Shown one piece after another: positions 6,953 through 16,000 of a stretch of DNA of 19,935 bases. The first letter of the stretch is position 1; each line of letters begins with the position of its first letter. Source of the DNA: Chthonomonas sp. UBA2387 (GTDB taxonomy: Bacteria; Armatimonadota; Fimbriimonadia; Fimbriimonadales; Fimbriimonadaceae); contig DDSP01000076.1 of NCBI GenBank assembly GCA_002343445.1, positions 1 through 19,935 on the forward strand, read 5' to 3'. The position numbers and the translations under genes are program-made. The notes beneath the pieces are model-generated. The model saw only the letters and a list, made by a program, of their open reading frames with translations. It searched no databases and was not told where the DNA came from.

Positions 6953-9877
6953 ATGAGTCAACGTACGAAACCCTTCCTGACCCTGCTTACGGCAACTTCG
7001 CTGATCGCGACGGGATTCTCCCAAGGGAAGCCCGATGCGTTTTGGACTCGCGCAGGCGTGTTCTTCCACGTCAACGATGTGGCCGCATCCCCGGATGGCG
7101 CTTATGTGGCTTACGCCGACCAGTCCGGGGTCAAAGTCCTCCGGGCGTCGGACCATCATCTGGTCAAGACGTTTCACCACCCCGACACCGGCCGCTCGGT
7201 CGAGTTCACTCCCGATGGCAGACACCTGCTCTATGCGGTCTACATCACGGGAACGGTGACCGCCATCTACGTCGTCCAGGTCGAAGATTGGAGCGTCGTT
7301 CGGGTGATCCATCCCGACACCTTTTTGGGCGACTTGGCGATCAGCCCCGACGGGCGCTACGTGTGCGCTGGCAGGCTGTTCCGCATCGCCGACGGCTCCG
7401 AGATCCTCGTCAAGAATCCGGGTTCGGGCCTGTACACACAGGCGCTGGGCACCTTCTTCTCTTCCGATTCGCAGTACCTGTATGGCAACGGGTTCGCTCC
7501 CAACTACCTGGGCAAGTTCCGTCTCTCGGATGGTCTGCGGGTAGCCTCGTACGACGTGGGCGGAATCGGTTGGCCGGTAGGCCCCCCCGGGGCGGAGTCG
7601 GCAGACGGTCGGCGGTTGGTCTCCTCGGATGGGCGCGGGACGATGGCGCTCGACACTTGGACGTACTCGCCCCTCTTCATCGCCCCGATGGCGCGCACCC
7701 TGAAGTGGTCCAACGCAGGAGACCTGCTCTATACGTCCCGAACAGGCGGGCTGACTCAAATCCGCGACGGATGGACCGGTGCGGTCAACCAGGATTTCGT
7801 CGGTCACTGGGGGGTCGGCATCCCGGTGGTTGCGGCGTTCGCCGAAGAGGAGTCCGTGGTGCTGTCGGGTGCCTACCGGCTGCTCAAGTCGTACCGAAAC
7901 GCTCCGCATGCCGCCGAGGTCCTCACCACTCACGCCCATGCCCAGTTCATCGGTCCGGTCCCGGTCGCCTTCTCAGCCGACGGGGCGCGACTCATGACGG
8001 GAGTCGGCTCGCCCAGCGGTCCCGGACAGGGCGTCAGCATCTGGGACGCCGAGACCGGCGAGTCCCTCGGTCGAGTCCCCGGCGCGGGCAACCCCGTGGC
8101 CCTCGCGTTCTCGGCCAATGGACAGGAGGCGATCGTGGTGACGTCGAGCCGAATCGAGGTTTGGAACATCGCGTCGGCGTCGCTCGTTCGCTTGATGCCC
8201 ACCGAGGGTCCCGTGGCATCGGCCGCCGTCCACCCGGCATCGGGGCGCATCGCCGTCCACGTGGTGGATTCCGTGACGTTCGTCTACGATGTGGGCACGC
8301 TCGACCTGATCGGTACCGTGCCGATCCAAACCACACCCTCGTTCTCCGAGGACGGAGCGGTCATCGTCGGTGGCTGGCAGTCGTTGATCCGCACCTTCGA
8401 TGCTCGCCACCCCCGCTTGGTGATGATCAGCGAGGTGTCCACCTTCGTGCCGGGCATCGGGGCGGTCACGCCGAACCAGATCGCGCTCTCGCGTGACCGA
8501 ACGACGCTGGCGTTCACCGTCGGGACCAGGCTCTTCTTGCGAAACGTCGCCTCGGGCGACACCCGCGTGATCACCGGATTCTGGGTGGATGTGCGCGCGA
8601 TGGCGTTCTCGGCCGATGGCGAGACGATCCTGTGCAGCGACCGCTCGAACCGGCTCCAGGTCTTTTCTGTGGACAGCGGCGAGCGTCTGCGTTACTGGGA
8701 CGAGGAACTGCTCACGATGGCTCCGGCGATCCAAGTCTCGCCCTCGGGCGACCGAGTCGCGATCACCCGCACCGATGCGACGCTGATGGTCATATCGACC
8801 GAGCCCAGAACGGTGATGCCGGCCCCTCAGCCCGACTCGTACGTCGTGCAGGAAGACGGCATCCTGAACTCCTCGGCGGACGAAGGCGTTTTGGCCAACG
8901 ACCTCCCCGAGGGAATGACCGCAACCCTGCACACGGGTCCGACGCGCGGCACATTGGAGTTCCAACCCGATGGGTCCTTCGTGTACCAACCGCACGCCGA
9001 CGCGAATGGCGAGGACTCGTTCACCTACATCGCCCACGTGGGCGACGCGTCGAGCGACCCCGTGCTGGTTCGACTGACCGTCGAACCCGTGAACGACCCG
9101 CCCACGGTGGATGCAGGACCGGATGTCGCTCTGGAAGCGACGGCGCCCTCGACCCCGGTCGTGCTGGTGGCGCAGACGTTGGACGCGGATGGCGACTCTC
9201 TGACGTATGCTTGGAAGGTCGAGGGGAACCCTGTCGGGTCTGGCCAGACGCTGAGCCATGGGTTCGGCGTCGGCACCTACCGCGTGACGGTCGAGGTCTC
9301 GGACGGCAACGGGGGGTCGGCGACCGATGAAGTCGTCGTCGCGATTCGCGACACGACGGCGCCCGCCCTTCACGGGGTGCCCGAGACCATCGTCGTCTCG
9401 GCGACGTCGGCGGGTGGTGCCGTGGTGAGCTATCCGTTGCCGACCGCGACGGACCTGGCCGATCCCAACGTCGAGGTCGTGGTGTCGCATGCTCCCGGAA
9501 CTCTGTTCGCGCTGGGCGAAACCGTCGTCCAGGTCACGGCGACCGATGCGAGCGGCAACCGGGCGGACGCGTCGTTCCTGGTCAAGGTCACCGTGGAGTT
9601 CGGAGGCTTCCTGCCGCCCATCCAGCCAGGGATAATGCACAAGGCGGGCAGCACGATTCCCGTGAAGTTCCGCCTGGCCGGATCGAGCGCCGGCATCGGC
9701 CACCTTCCCGCGGTGCTGTTCGTGGACGGGGCAGCGATCGGATCGTTCGGCTACGACCCGACGACCGACACCTACCACGCCAATTGGAACACTCGGGGCT
9801 ATGCCGCCGGACCTCACAGGGTCGAAGTTGATCTCGGTGACGGGACGCTCCATTCGGTGACCGTGGTTCTGCGGTGA
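6953..9877 (+). CDS. Secreted beta-propeller protein with cadherin-like, HYR and PxKF domains
   Basis: This encodes a 974-residue exported protein. Residues 1-23 form a Sec signal (basic RTK, a hydrophobic core, then ATGFSQG). Residues 30-620 contain about eleven repeats built round a SPDG/SADG-type turn followed by a hydrophobic strand (ASPDGAYVAYA, ISPDGRYVCAG, FSADGETILCS). These repeats indicate a WD40/YVTN-type propeller, perhaps two. Residues 624-713 resemble a cadherin-like tandem domain (ANDLP, GTLEFQPDGSFVYQP, EDSFTYIA). Residues 714-797 are PKD/Ig-like (DADGDSLTYAWKV). Residues 799-880 are HYR-like (ATDASGNRADASF). Residues 883-974 are a PxKF domain (GSTIPVKFRL). No catalytic site, transmembrane anchor or PEP-CTERM tail is seen. 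A surface or matrix adhesion role is likely by architecture only. It lies 72 bases after the BTAD regulator and has no obvious ribosome-binding site. Confidence 0.85.
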   Translation: MSQRTKPFLTLLTATSLIATGFSQGKPDAFWTRAGVFFHVNDVAASPDGAYVAYADQSGVKVLRASDHHLVKTFHHPDTGRSVEFTPDGRHLLYAVYITGTVTAIYVVQVEDWSVVRVIHPDTFLGDLAISPDGRYVCAGRLFRIADGSEILVKNPGSGLYTQALGTFFSSDSQYLYGNGFAPNYLGKFRLSDGLRVASYDVGGIGWPVGPPGAESADGRRLVSSDGRGTMALDTWTYSPLFIAPMARTLKWSNAGDLLYTSRTGGLTQIRDGWTGAVNQDFVGHWGVGIPVVAAFAEEESVVLSGAYRLLKSYRNAPHAAEVLTTHAHAQFIGPVPVAFSADGARLMTGVGSPSGPGQGVSIWDAETGESLGRVPGAGNPVALAFSANGQEAIVVTSSRIEVWNIASASLVRLMPTEGPVASAAVHPASGRIAVHVVDSVTFVYDVGTLDLIGTVPIQTTPSFSEDGAVIVGGWQSLIRTFDARHPRLVMISEVSTFVPGIGAVTPNQIALSRDRTTLAFTVGTRLFLRNVASGDTRVITGFWVDVRAMAFSADGETILCSDRSNRLQVFSVDSGERLRYWDEELLTMAPAIQVSPSGDRVAITRTDATLMVISTEPRTVMPAPQPDSYVVQEDGILNSSADEGVLANDLPEGMTATLHTGPTRGTLEFQPDGSFVYQPHADANGEDSFTYIAHVGDASSDPVLVRLTVEPVNDPPTVDAGPDVALEATAPSTPVVLVAQTLDADGDSLTYAWKVEGNPVGSGQTLSHGFGVGTYRVTVEVSDGNGGSATDEVVVAIRDTTAPALHGVPETIVVSATSAGGAVVSYPLPTATDLADPNVEVVVSHAPGTLFALGETVVQVTATDASGNRADASFLVKVTVEFGGFLPPIQPGIMHKAGSTIPVKFRLAGSSAGIGHLPAVLFVDGAAIGSFGYDPTTDTYHANWNTRGYAAGPHRVEVDLGDGTLHSVTVVLR

Positions 9878-9912
9878 TCGGCGGGTCTTGGTCGACGGTC
9901 GGTTAGGTTGAC

Positions 9913-9946
9913 GTGGGTTCTCCTCTGCAAGCGGGGGAGAACCCAC
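9913..9946. terminator. Hairpin terminator after the propeller gene
   Basis: GTGGGTTCTCC (9913-9923) pairs perfectly with GGAGAACCCAC (9936-9946), an 11-bp stem with a 12-base loop, 35 bases after the stop at 9877. The following bases (TTGCCGCC) form only a weak T-run, so it may be a factor-assisted or imperfect intrinsic terminator. The remainder of the gap to the tRNA-His promoter shows nothing else. Confidence 0.6.
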
Positions 9947-10001
9947 TTGCCGCCGCCCTTGTTGATGCGACTTCTGCTCGCAAAGCCGGGTGCAAAGGTC
10001 C

Positions 10002-10031
10002 TTGACCCAGGCAGCCTTCATCTCCCATAAT
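10002..10031 (+). promoter_or_regulatory. Promoter of tRNA-His
   Basis: TTGACC (10002-10007) and CATAAT (10026-10031) are separated by 18 bp, and the -10 lies about 15 bases before the tRNA. Each hexamer matches five of six sigma-70 consensus bases. The same two hexamers at the same spacing precede rplU at 19581-19610. Confidence 0.75.
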
Positions 10032-10045
10032 GGAGCCCGCTACGC

Positions 10046-10122
10046 GGCGGGTGTAGCTCAGGGGTTAGAGCGCCTCACTGTGGCTGAGGAGGCCGTGGGT
10101 TCGATTCCCATCATCCGCCCCA
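10046..10122 (+). tRNA. tRNA-His (GTG)
   Basis: This is a complete cloverleaf with acceptor GCGGGTG/CATCCGC, anticodon stem CCTCA/TGAGG, loop CTGTGGC (anticodon GTG) and T loop TTCGATT. The extra 5' G at 10046 can pair with the discriminator C at 10119, the G-1:C73 identity pair specific to histidine tRNA. CCA is encoded at 10120-10122. The gene converges on the phosphodiesterase-like gene, whose stop lies 17 bases away. Confidence 0.95.
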
Positions 10123-10139
10123 TCTTTCGTTCGCATCAC

Positions 10140-11960
10140 TCAGCGTCCGGGCAACCGAACCGCGTGCCCTGTGGCGTGACGCGGCGGCGGGAAGCCGAGC
10201 GCGGCGCAAACCGTCGGCATCACGTCCACGAACCGCATCGGCCCCAGCGACGCCCCTTGGGGAAACGCCGGACCGTGGGCATAGAGGATGGCGTGGGTGT
10301 CCCTGCGTTCGCCCCAGTAGATGTTGGCCCCCGAACCGCGCGGCAGGATCGGCTCGACCAGCCCTTCGCCGAAGCCCGACAACGCATCGTAGCCGTCGGC
10401 CAGGTCGAAGTACAGGTCGCCGCCGTCGCCGCCCAAACCCAGATGGGTGTGCACCTTCGGGTCCCAGACGCGTTCGACGGCTCGAATCCCGCGCACCGGA
10501 TCGGCCGCGTTCAGCAGCGCCCGCCGAGCTTCGGCCACCACGAACGGCTTGTCCACAGGTGCGACGATCCCGGCGAGCCGGTCGGTCGTGTTGACCACGA
10601 CCATGTTTCCGCTCCAAGGCGGCACCAGAGCGCGCGTGCGAGCCAGATCCACCGAGCCGTCGGGACGGCGTGCGACCAAGCCCGCCGATTCCAGAGCGTG
10701 GTTGGCGCGGAAGTTCCAGTGCACGGGCGCCATGCCGTGGTCCGAAACCAGCACCACGTTCGTTCGCGCGTTGGCCAGCTTCAGCAAATCGCCGACCCAG
10801 AGGTCGTGCATGACGAAGACCCGCGCATAAACCGACCAAGCCCGCGCAGCGAGGGCGGGATCGTAGCGGGGACCCTTCGGGTCCATCATGCCCACCCACA
10901 CGCCGGCGCTGTCCGTGATGTACGAGTAGTGCATCATCACGTCCGGTTTCCATCGGTCCCAGGCATAGCGCGACGTCCGGCGCAGGTGCTCCAAGTCGAA
11001 CCGCAGGATTTCGAGGAGCCGGTCCTCGGCCGTACCGGGGCCATCCTCCATCAGGGTCGTGCCGAACGCGCCGCCTTCGTAAAGGCCCCAGGGGAAATCG
11101 TGGAAGCCGCCGGCCACCTTGCGGTAGGCCTCGAGTTCCGCGCCTTGCTCGGTGCTGCCGAAGTCGGAGACGGCACGCACGTAGAGCAACATCTTGCCGC
11201 TCGCAGGGTCGAGCGAGAACAGGCGGACGTGCGTGTCGCCCAGCTTGTCGCCGCTGGCCACCCGGATCGGTCCCGCCCAGCCCTGCGCCTCGCCGTTGGC
11301 GGCCTTCGGCCTTACCACCGCTTGCTTGTCGCCACTTGGCCGGGCCACGTGCAAGCGAACCGCATCGAAGCCGACGGTCGGGTCGGCGGGGTCGTCGAAC
11401 GCCTCCACCTTGAACCGCGCATCGGCGAACGCGAACGTGCCCGGCTCCGTGACCACACGCGAAGGCGCGATCCCCGATTCGAAGCCGCTGAACCCGACGA
11501 ATCGGTCCCTTTTGCCGAGCGCCGCGAGTTCGTCCGTCCAGCGTTGGGGCGGGTACTGGTGGGTCGCCGACAGCACGACCACCTTCTTGCCCGCCTTCGC
11601 CGCCGAGATGTAGAACGGCTCGGCCCGGATAAGGTTGGCGTCGAACGCGCGCCGACTCTCGAGGATCGTGTGCTCCGCCTTCGGCAGCACGGGGTTCGCG
11701 CCGCCGACGATGCCGTGTTCCGAAGGCCAAGCGCCGGTCCACAGCGAGGCGTGACACACGGGCGTCTTGGTAGGGAACACGGGGACGGTGTGCTGGGCTA
11801 CGGTGCCGTTCGCCGCCCATCGCGCCAAGTTCGGCATATGGCCCTCGGCCAGCAATCGGTCCACGGCCCAATCGGCGGCACCATCCCACGAGACGACGAT
11901 CAGACGTTGTTCGAGGGCGGGCGGTGAAGCGAGGACAAGAGCGGCGAGCCAGGCGAGCAC
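10140..11960 (-). CDS. Type I phosphodiesterase / nucleotide pyrophosphatase-like enzyme
   Basis: This encodes a 606-residue member of the alkaline-phosphatase superfamily (type I phosphodiesterase/nucleotide pyrophosphatase branch), which uses two metal ions to hydrolyse phosphodiesters or phosphomonoesters. Asp26 in SWDGAADW is the first metal ligand, and Thr66 in FPTKTPVCHAS is the likely nucleophile. Further ligand regions are HYSYITDSAG (about 345), VSDHGMAPVHW (about 405) and a C-terminal RRDTHAILYAHGPAF, followed by the conserved VDVMPTVCAALGF. The start is GTG; the first 15 residues are a hydrophobic export signal without a basic residue, ending ASPPA, so the enzyme is probably periplasmic. 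It starts 3 bases after the EEP gene stop, implying translational coupling. A long segment at about 100-330 is less conserved to the eye. The natural substrate cannot be read. Confidence 0.85.
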   Translation of the reverse strand: MLAWLAALVLASPPALEQRLIVVSWDGAADWAVDRLLAEGHMPNLARWAANGTVAQHTVPVFPTKTPVCHASLWTGAWPSEHGIVGGANPVLPKAEHTILESRRAFDANLIRAEPFYISAAKAGKKVVVLSATHQYPPQRWTDELAALGKRDRFVGFSGFESGIAPSRVVTEPGTFAFADARFKVEAFDDPADPTVGFDAVRLHVARPSGDKQAVVRPKAANGEAQGWAGPIRVASGDKLGDTHVRLFSLDPASGKMLLYVRAVSDFGSTEQGAELEAYRKVAGGFHDFPWGLYEGGAFGTTLMEDGPGTAEDRLLEILRFDLEHLRRTSRYAWDRWKPDVMMHYSYITDSAGVWVGMMDPKGPRYDPALAARAWSVYARVFVMHDLWVGDLLKLANARTNVVLVSDHGMAPVHWNFRANHALESAGLVARRPDGSVDLARTRALVPPWSGNMVVVNTTDRLAGIVAPVDKPFVVAEARRALLNAADPVRGIRAVERVWDPKVHTHLGLGGDGGDLYFDLADGYDALSGFGEGLVEPILPRGSGANIYWGERRDTHAILYAHGPAFPQGASLGPMRFVDVMPTVCAALGFPPPRHATGHAVRLPGR

Positions 11961-11963
11961 GCC

Positions 11964-12968
11964 CTATTGTGCCGCGCCCGCCCCCTCCCTTAACCGAAGC
12001 ACGGCCGAATACGGCCTGTGGTCCGAGGCTTGACCGGGCGCCGGGCCAGCTTGAACGGTCTCGATTCCCCGCGAGAGCACGTAGTCGATGCGCTGCCCGA
12101 GCGCGAAACTGTTGCTCGTGTAGCCGAAGCCTCGGCCCGCCGCCGCGTAGGAGTCGGTCAGTTCGCGGGTCATCCAGCCGTATTCGGGTCCGGTGGGGTT
12201 GCGATTCAGGTCTCCGCACAGGATCACCGGCCCATCTCGGTTCGCGACCTCGTCCAGCACCAGACGCAGTTGCATCCGGCGGTCGCGGGCAGCTTCCGAG
12301 AAGTTCTTGGGCCAGTTCAGCACATCGGCCTGGTTGTAATGCCCGCCGCAGAACGGCAAGAGGTGGGTGTTCATCACGGTGATCCGCCGGCCGTCGACTT
12401 CGGTGTGGGCGATGAGCAGGTAGTCGTCCTTGGTCTTCTGCACGGGCAGGATGGCCTGCCCCGTGAGCGGAAACCGCGAGGCGATCAGCAACCCGGCGGT
12501 ACGCATCCGGAACCAGTGGAAGTCCTCCAGGTAACGCAGCAGCGGGTCGTCCGGACGCTCGGGCCAGTCAATGGCGACCTCTTGAAGGCACAGGATGTCC
12601 GGATCGGCGGCGCGGATCACCTCGGCCACCTTGTCCCAACCGTGGACTCCGTGTTCGATGTTGTAGGTGAGCACCCGTACATCGCTTTCGAGCGGCTCGC
12701 CAGGGCTGCCCCAAGAGACCGCACCGATCGGGCCCACGAGCAACGCACCCGATAGCGCGAGCGGCGCGAGCGCTCCCCAAACCCTTCGTCGGACGACCGC
12801 GACCAGCGACCAGACCCCCGGCACCGCGAAGACCGCAGGCCATGCCGAAGCGATCACGAACGTGAGCGGGTCGCTTTCGCCGACGAACACGATCACCCAT
12901 GCGACCCAGACGGTGAACGCCAAGGCCAGCCAGGCACCAGCCCACACGCGTCGCCGGGTCGCACGCAT
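11964..12968 (-). CDS. Membrane-anchored EEP-family nuclease/phosphatase
   Basis: This encodes a 334-residue protein of the endonuclease/exonuclease/phosphatase (EEP) superfamily. About 95 N-terminal residues hold a basic start (RATRRRVW) and three hydrophobic segments (about 12-30, 36-58, 66-86), so the enzyme is fixed in the inner membrane. With three segments, an N-in start would place the catalytic domain outside. The domain begins at 97 and keeps the family residues: Asn103 (LTYNIEHG), Glu130 (LCLQEV), His202 (VMNTHL), Asp253 and Asn255 (CGDLNRNPTG), Asp296 (RIDYVLSRG), and Asp316-His317 (ASDHRPYS). The family cleaves nucleic acids, inositol phosphates or sphingolipids, and the substrate is open here. 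It follows the RND pump after 40 bases and leads into the phosphodiesterase gene after 3 bases. Its GAGG ribosome-binding site lies in a hairpin. Confidence 0.85.
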   Translation of the reverse strand: MRATRRRVWAGAWLALAFTVWVAWVIVFVGESDPLTFVIASAWPAVFAVPGVWSLVAVVRRRVWGALAPLALSGALLVGPIGAVSWGSPGEPLESDVRVLTYNIEHGVHGWDKVAEVIRAADPDILCLQEVAIDWPERPDDPLLRYLEDFHWFRMRTAGLLIASRFPLTGQAILPVQKTKDDYLLIAHTEVDGRRITVMNTHLLPFCGGHYNQADVLNWPKNFSEAARDRRMQLRLVLDEVANRDGPVILCGDLNRNPTGPEYGWMTRELTDSYAAAGRGFGYTSNSFALGQRIDYVLSRGIETVQAGPAPGQASDHRPYSAVLRLREGAGAAQ

Positions 12969-12970
12969 AC

Positions 12971-12998
12971 CCTCGGCAACAACCTAGGGATGCCGAAG
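12971..12998 (-). other. Hairpin covering the EEP ribosome-binding site
   Basis: On the minus strand CTTCGGCA (plus 12991-12998) pairs with TGCCGAGG (plus 12971-12978), 8 bp with one G-T pair and a 12-base loop. It falls in the 40-base gap between the pump and the EEP gene, and the GAGG just upstream of the ATG is in the 3' arm. No T-run follows, so an mRNA processing or translation-limiting element is as likely as a terminator. Confidence 0.4.
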
Positions 12999-13008
12999 GT
13001 TTCCCGCG

Positions 13009-16000
13009 TCAGGCTTCTGCGGCGTTCTCGGCCGTGAGCTCGGCGAAGTACTCGTCGCTGGTCTTCTTGCGGAACAGGCGCGCTCCGATGTTCGACAGGT
13101 CGTCGAAGATCGTGTACGAGCACGGGATGATCAGCAGGGTGAGCACCGTGGAGAGCAGGATGCCGCCGATGATCGTGATGCCGATGGTCTCGCGGAACTC
13201 GGAACCGCGACCGATGGCCATCGCCACGGGCAGCATGCCCAAGATGACGGCCAACGTGGTCATCATGATGGGCCGCAACCTCGTCGGGCCCGCTTCGACC
13301 AACGCGTCGTGGCGGTTCTTGCCCCTCGAACGCAACGTGTTGGCGTAGTCCACCAATAGGATCGCGTTCTTGCCCACCAAACCGACCAGGGCGATGATGC
13401 CGATGAAGCCGACGATGTTGAGCGTCTTGTCCGTGAGGATCAGGGCCAGCAACGCGCCGACCATCGCCTGCGGCTGCGCCAACTGGATGATCAGCGGGTA
13501 GAGCAGGTTGTTGTACAGCGACGCCAGCAGCATGTAGACCAGGATCAAGCCCAGCCCGAGCGCTCCGGTGAGGTAGCCCGTCTCGCGTGCCTGGAAGTCG
13601 GCTTGGCCGAGCGGCCGCACGCGCACGCCCTCGGGGATCAGGTTCTCCTTCTCGATCCACGCGTCGATCTCGCTCTGCACCGTGCCGGCGGCGTAGCCGG
13701 GGAGCAGGTTGGCCGTCAGCATGACCTCGTCCTCGCGGTTGCGCCGTTGGATCTTGTCCACGCCGACGCCGGGTTCCAACGAGGCGACTTGACGCAAGTA
13801 GACGGGCGACCCGTTCTGGAACTTGACCGGGATGTCGCCGATGATGTCGGCGTTGTCGCGGTCTTCGAGGTCCATCATCACGCGGATGGGGTACTCGCGG
13901 CCGAAGACGCGGAACTTGGTGTTGTCGTCGCCTTCGTAGAGCAAGCGCATGGTCTGGGCGACGTCGACTGCGGTGAGGCCTGCGTCGGCGAGCTTGATTC
14001 GGTCGGGGATGGCCCGGATTTCGGGTTTGCCGCTCTGGGAACTGATGTCCGGGTTGACGACGCCCTTCACCGCGCCCGCGGCGAGCCGCTCGCGCACGGC
14101 TTCCACCGTGGATTGGATGAGTGCGCGGTCGTTGCCGCCGAACGACATCTGGATCGGCGCGCCGAAGCCTTGCGAGGTGCCCGTCGCGACGACGATCTCC
14201 GCGCCGGGGATCTTGCCGATGCGCTCGAGCATCTGCGCGCCGACCGTGGTGTCCGGCGTGGTGCGCAGCTTTCCTTCGTGCTTCTTCCAGAACATGATCG
14301 AGTCGAGCAGCGCCGCCTTCTCGTGAAGCTCCACGCGGACCCGGGCTAGGTGCGTGCCGTTGTCGGCGGCGTTGAACCCGCCGCCCTGTGTTCCGATCGT
14401 GGTCACGACGTACTCGGTGTCGGGGTGTTCTGAGACGATCTTCTCGACGCGCTCGACGACTTCTTGCGTCGCTTCCAAGTTCGAGCCGACAGGCAGTTCG
14501 ATGGAGACCTGCACCTCGGATTGGTCGCTGGGAGGGAAGAACTGGAAGTTGAAGATCGCTGAGCCCTTCCATTGGCCGTACTGATAGCCCGCGAATGTGG
14601 CCAGCGGGAACACCGCGCCCAACGCCGCGCCCGCGATCAGGATCGAAACCTTGAACCGGCGCATCGCCAAGTTCCCAATGAACACCGTGAACGCGATGCC
14701 GAAGACGACGATGGCCGGAGGCATACCCCGCTGAATCGCTTCGCCCACTGAGCCGGCAAACGAGCCGCCGATGCCGAGGAACACCGCGATCAACGCCACG
14801 AAGCCCGCGCTGAACACAAACCAACGGTGGTTGAGCGACCATTCCAACGCACGCCCATAGGACGCGGCGAACGCGTTGAACCGAGCGTCGAACCAGCGTG
14901 CGAAGCGGCCCGAGGGATGCTCCCAGTCTTCGCCGGCTTTGTACCAGCGGGCCGCCAGCATCGGCGTGACCGTGAAGGACACGAACAGCGAGAGCAACAC
15001 CGCGATGGCGAAGCCGATACCCAGCGGGCGGAAGAACTGGCCCACGATGCCGCCCATGAACCCGATCGGAAGGAACACGACGACGTCGGCCAGGGTGATC
15101 GCGATGGCGGCCAAGCCGATTTCGCTTCGACCGTTGATCGCAGCCGTCACGGGGTCTTCGCCCATGCGCAAGTGCCGGTAGATGTTCTCCAAGACGACGA
15201 TGGCGTCGTCCACCAGCACGCCCACGGCCAGCGACAACGCCAACATCGAGAGATTGTTGATCGTGAACCCGAACACCCACAACGCGATCAGGGTCGCCAT
15301 GAGACACACCGGGATGGCGATGCCCACAATGATCGTCCCGCGCATGTTGTGCAGGAACAGGAACACGATGATCGTGACTAGGAAGATGCCGAAGAACAAG
15401 GCGAAGTTCAGGTCGAACAGCGACTCTTCGATCAACACCGCGGCGTTCCGCGTCACGACGAACTCGATGCCGTACTCGGTCTTGAGCTGGTCCACCAGGC
15501 TCGGGCGACCGAACTGCGGTTCGAGGATCGCCTTGGAGATTTCGACGGCGTTGCCTTCTTTGGCCTTCTGGATCGCCAGCGTGACCGAATCGTCCCCATC
15601 CAATCGCGAGTAAATGCGCCGCTCGACGGTGGCATCGTGGACCGAAGCCACATCCTTGAGCCGTACGATCACGGGATGGGAGCTAGGGTTGGTGCGGTCC
15701 GAGACCGAGATCACCATGTTCTCGATTTCTTCGACCGTCTTGAACTCGCCCAACACGCGGACGGAGAGTTCCTCGCTGCCCCGCTTGACTCGACCGCTGG
15801 GCAGGTTGATCGTCGCGGCGCGCACGGCGTTCCACACGTCGGTCGCCCCGAGGCCAAGGGCCAGAAGCCGGTCCTTCTTGATCTGGACTTGGATTTCCCG
15901 TTGGTCGCCGCCGGTGACCGCGACTTGGGCCACTCCCGCCACGCGTGCGAACCTGTCCTTGAGCTTGTCGTCCGCCAGGTCGCGGAGCTGCTGGTTGTCC

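Noticed and set aside
9990..11927. A 645-codon plus-strand frame over tRNA-His and opposite the phosphodiesterase gene
   Set aside because: It includes the tRNA and has no domain signature; the antisense frame keeps all alkaline-phosphatase-superfamily motifs.
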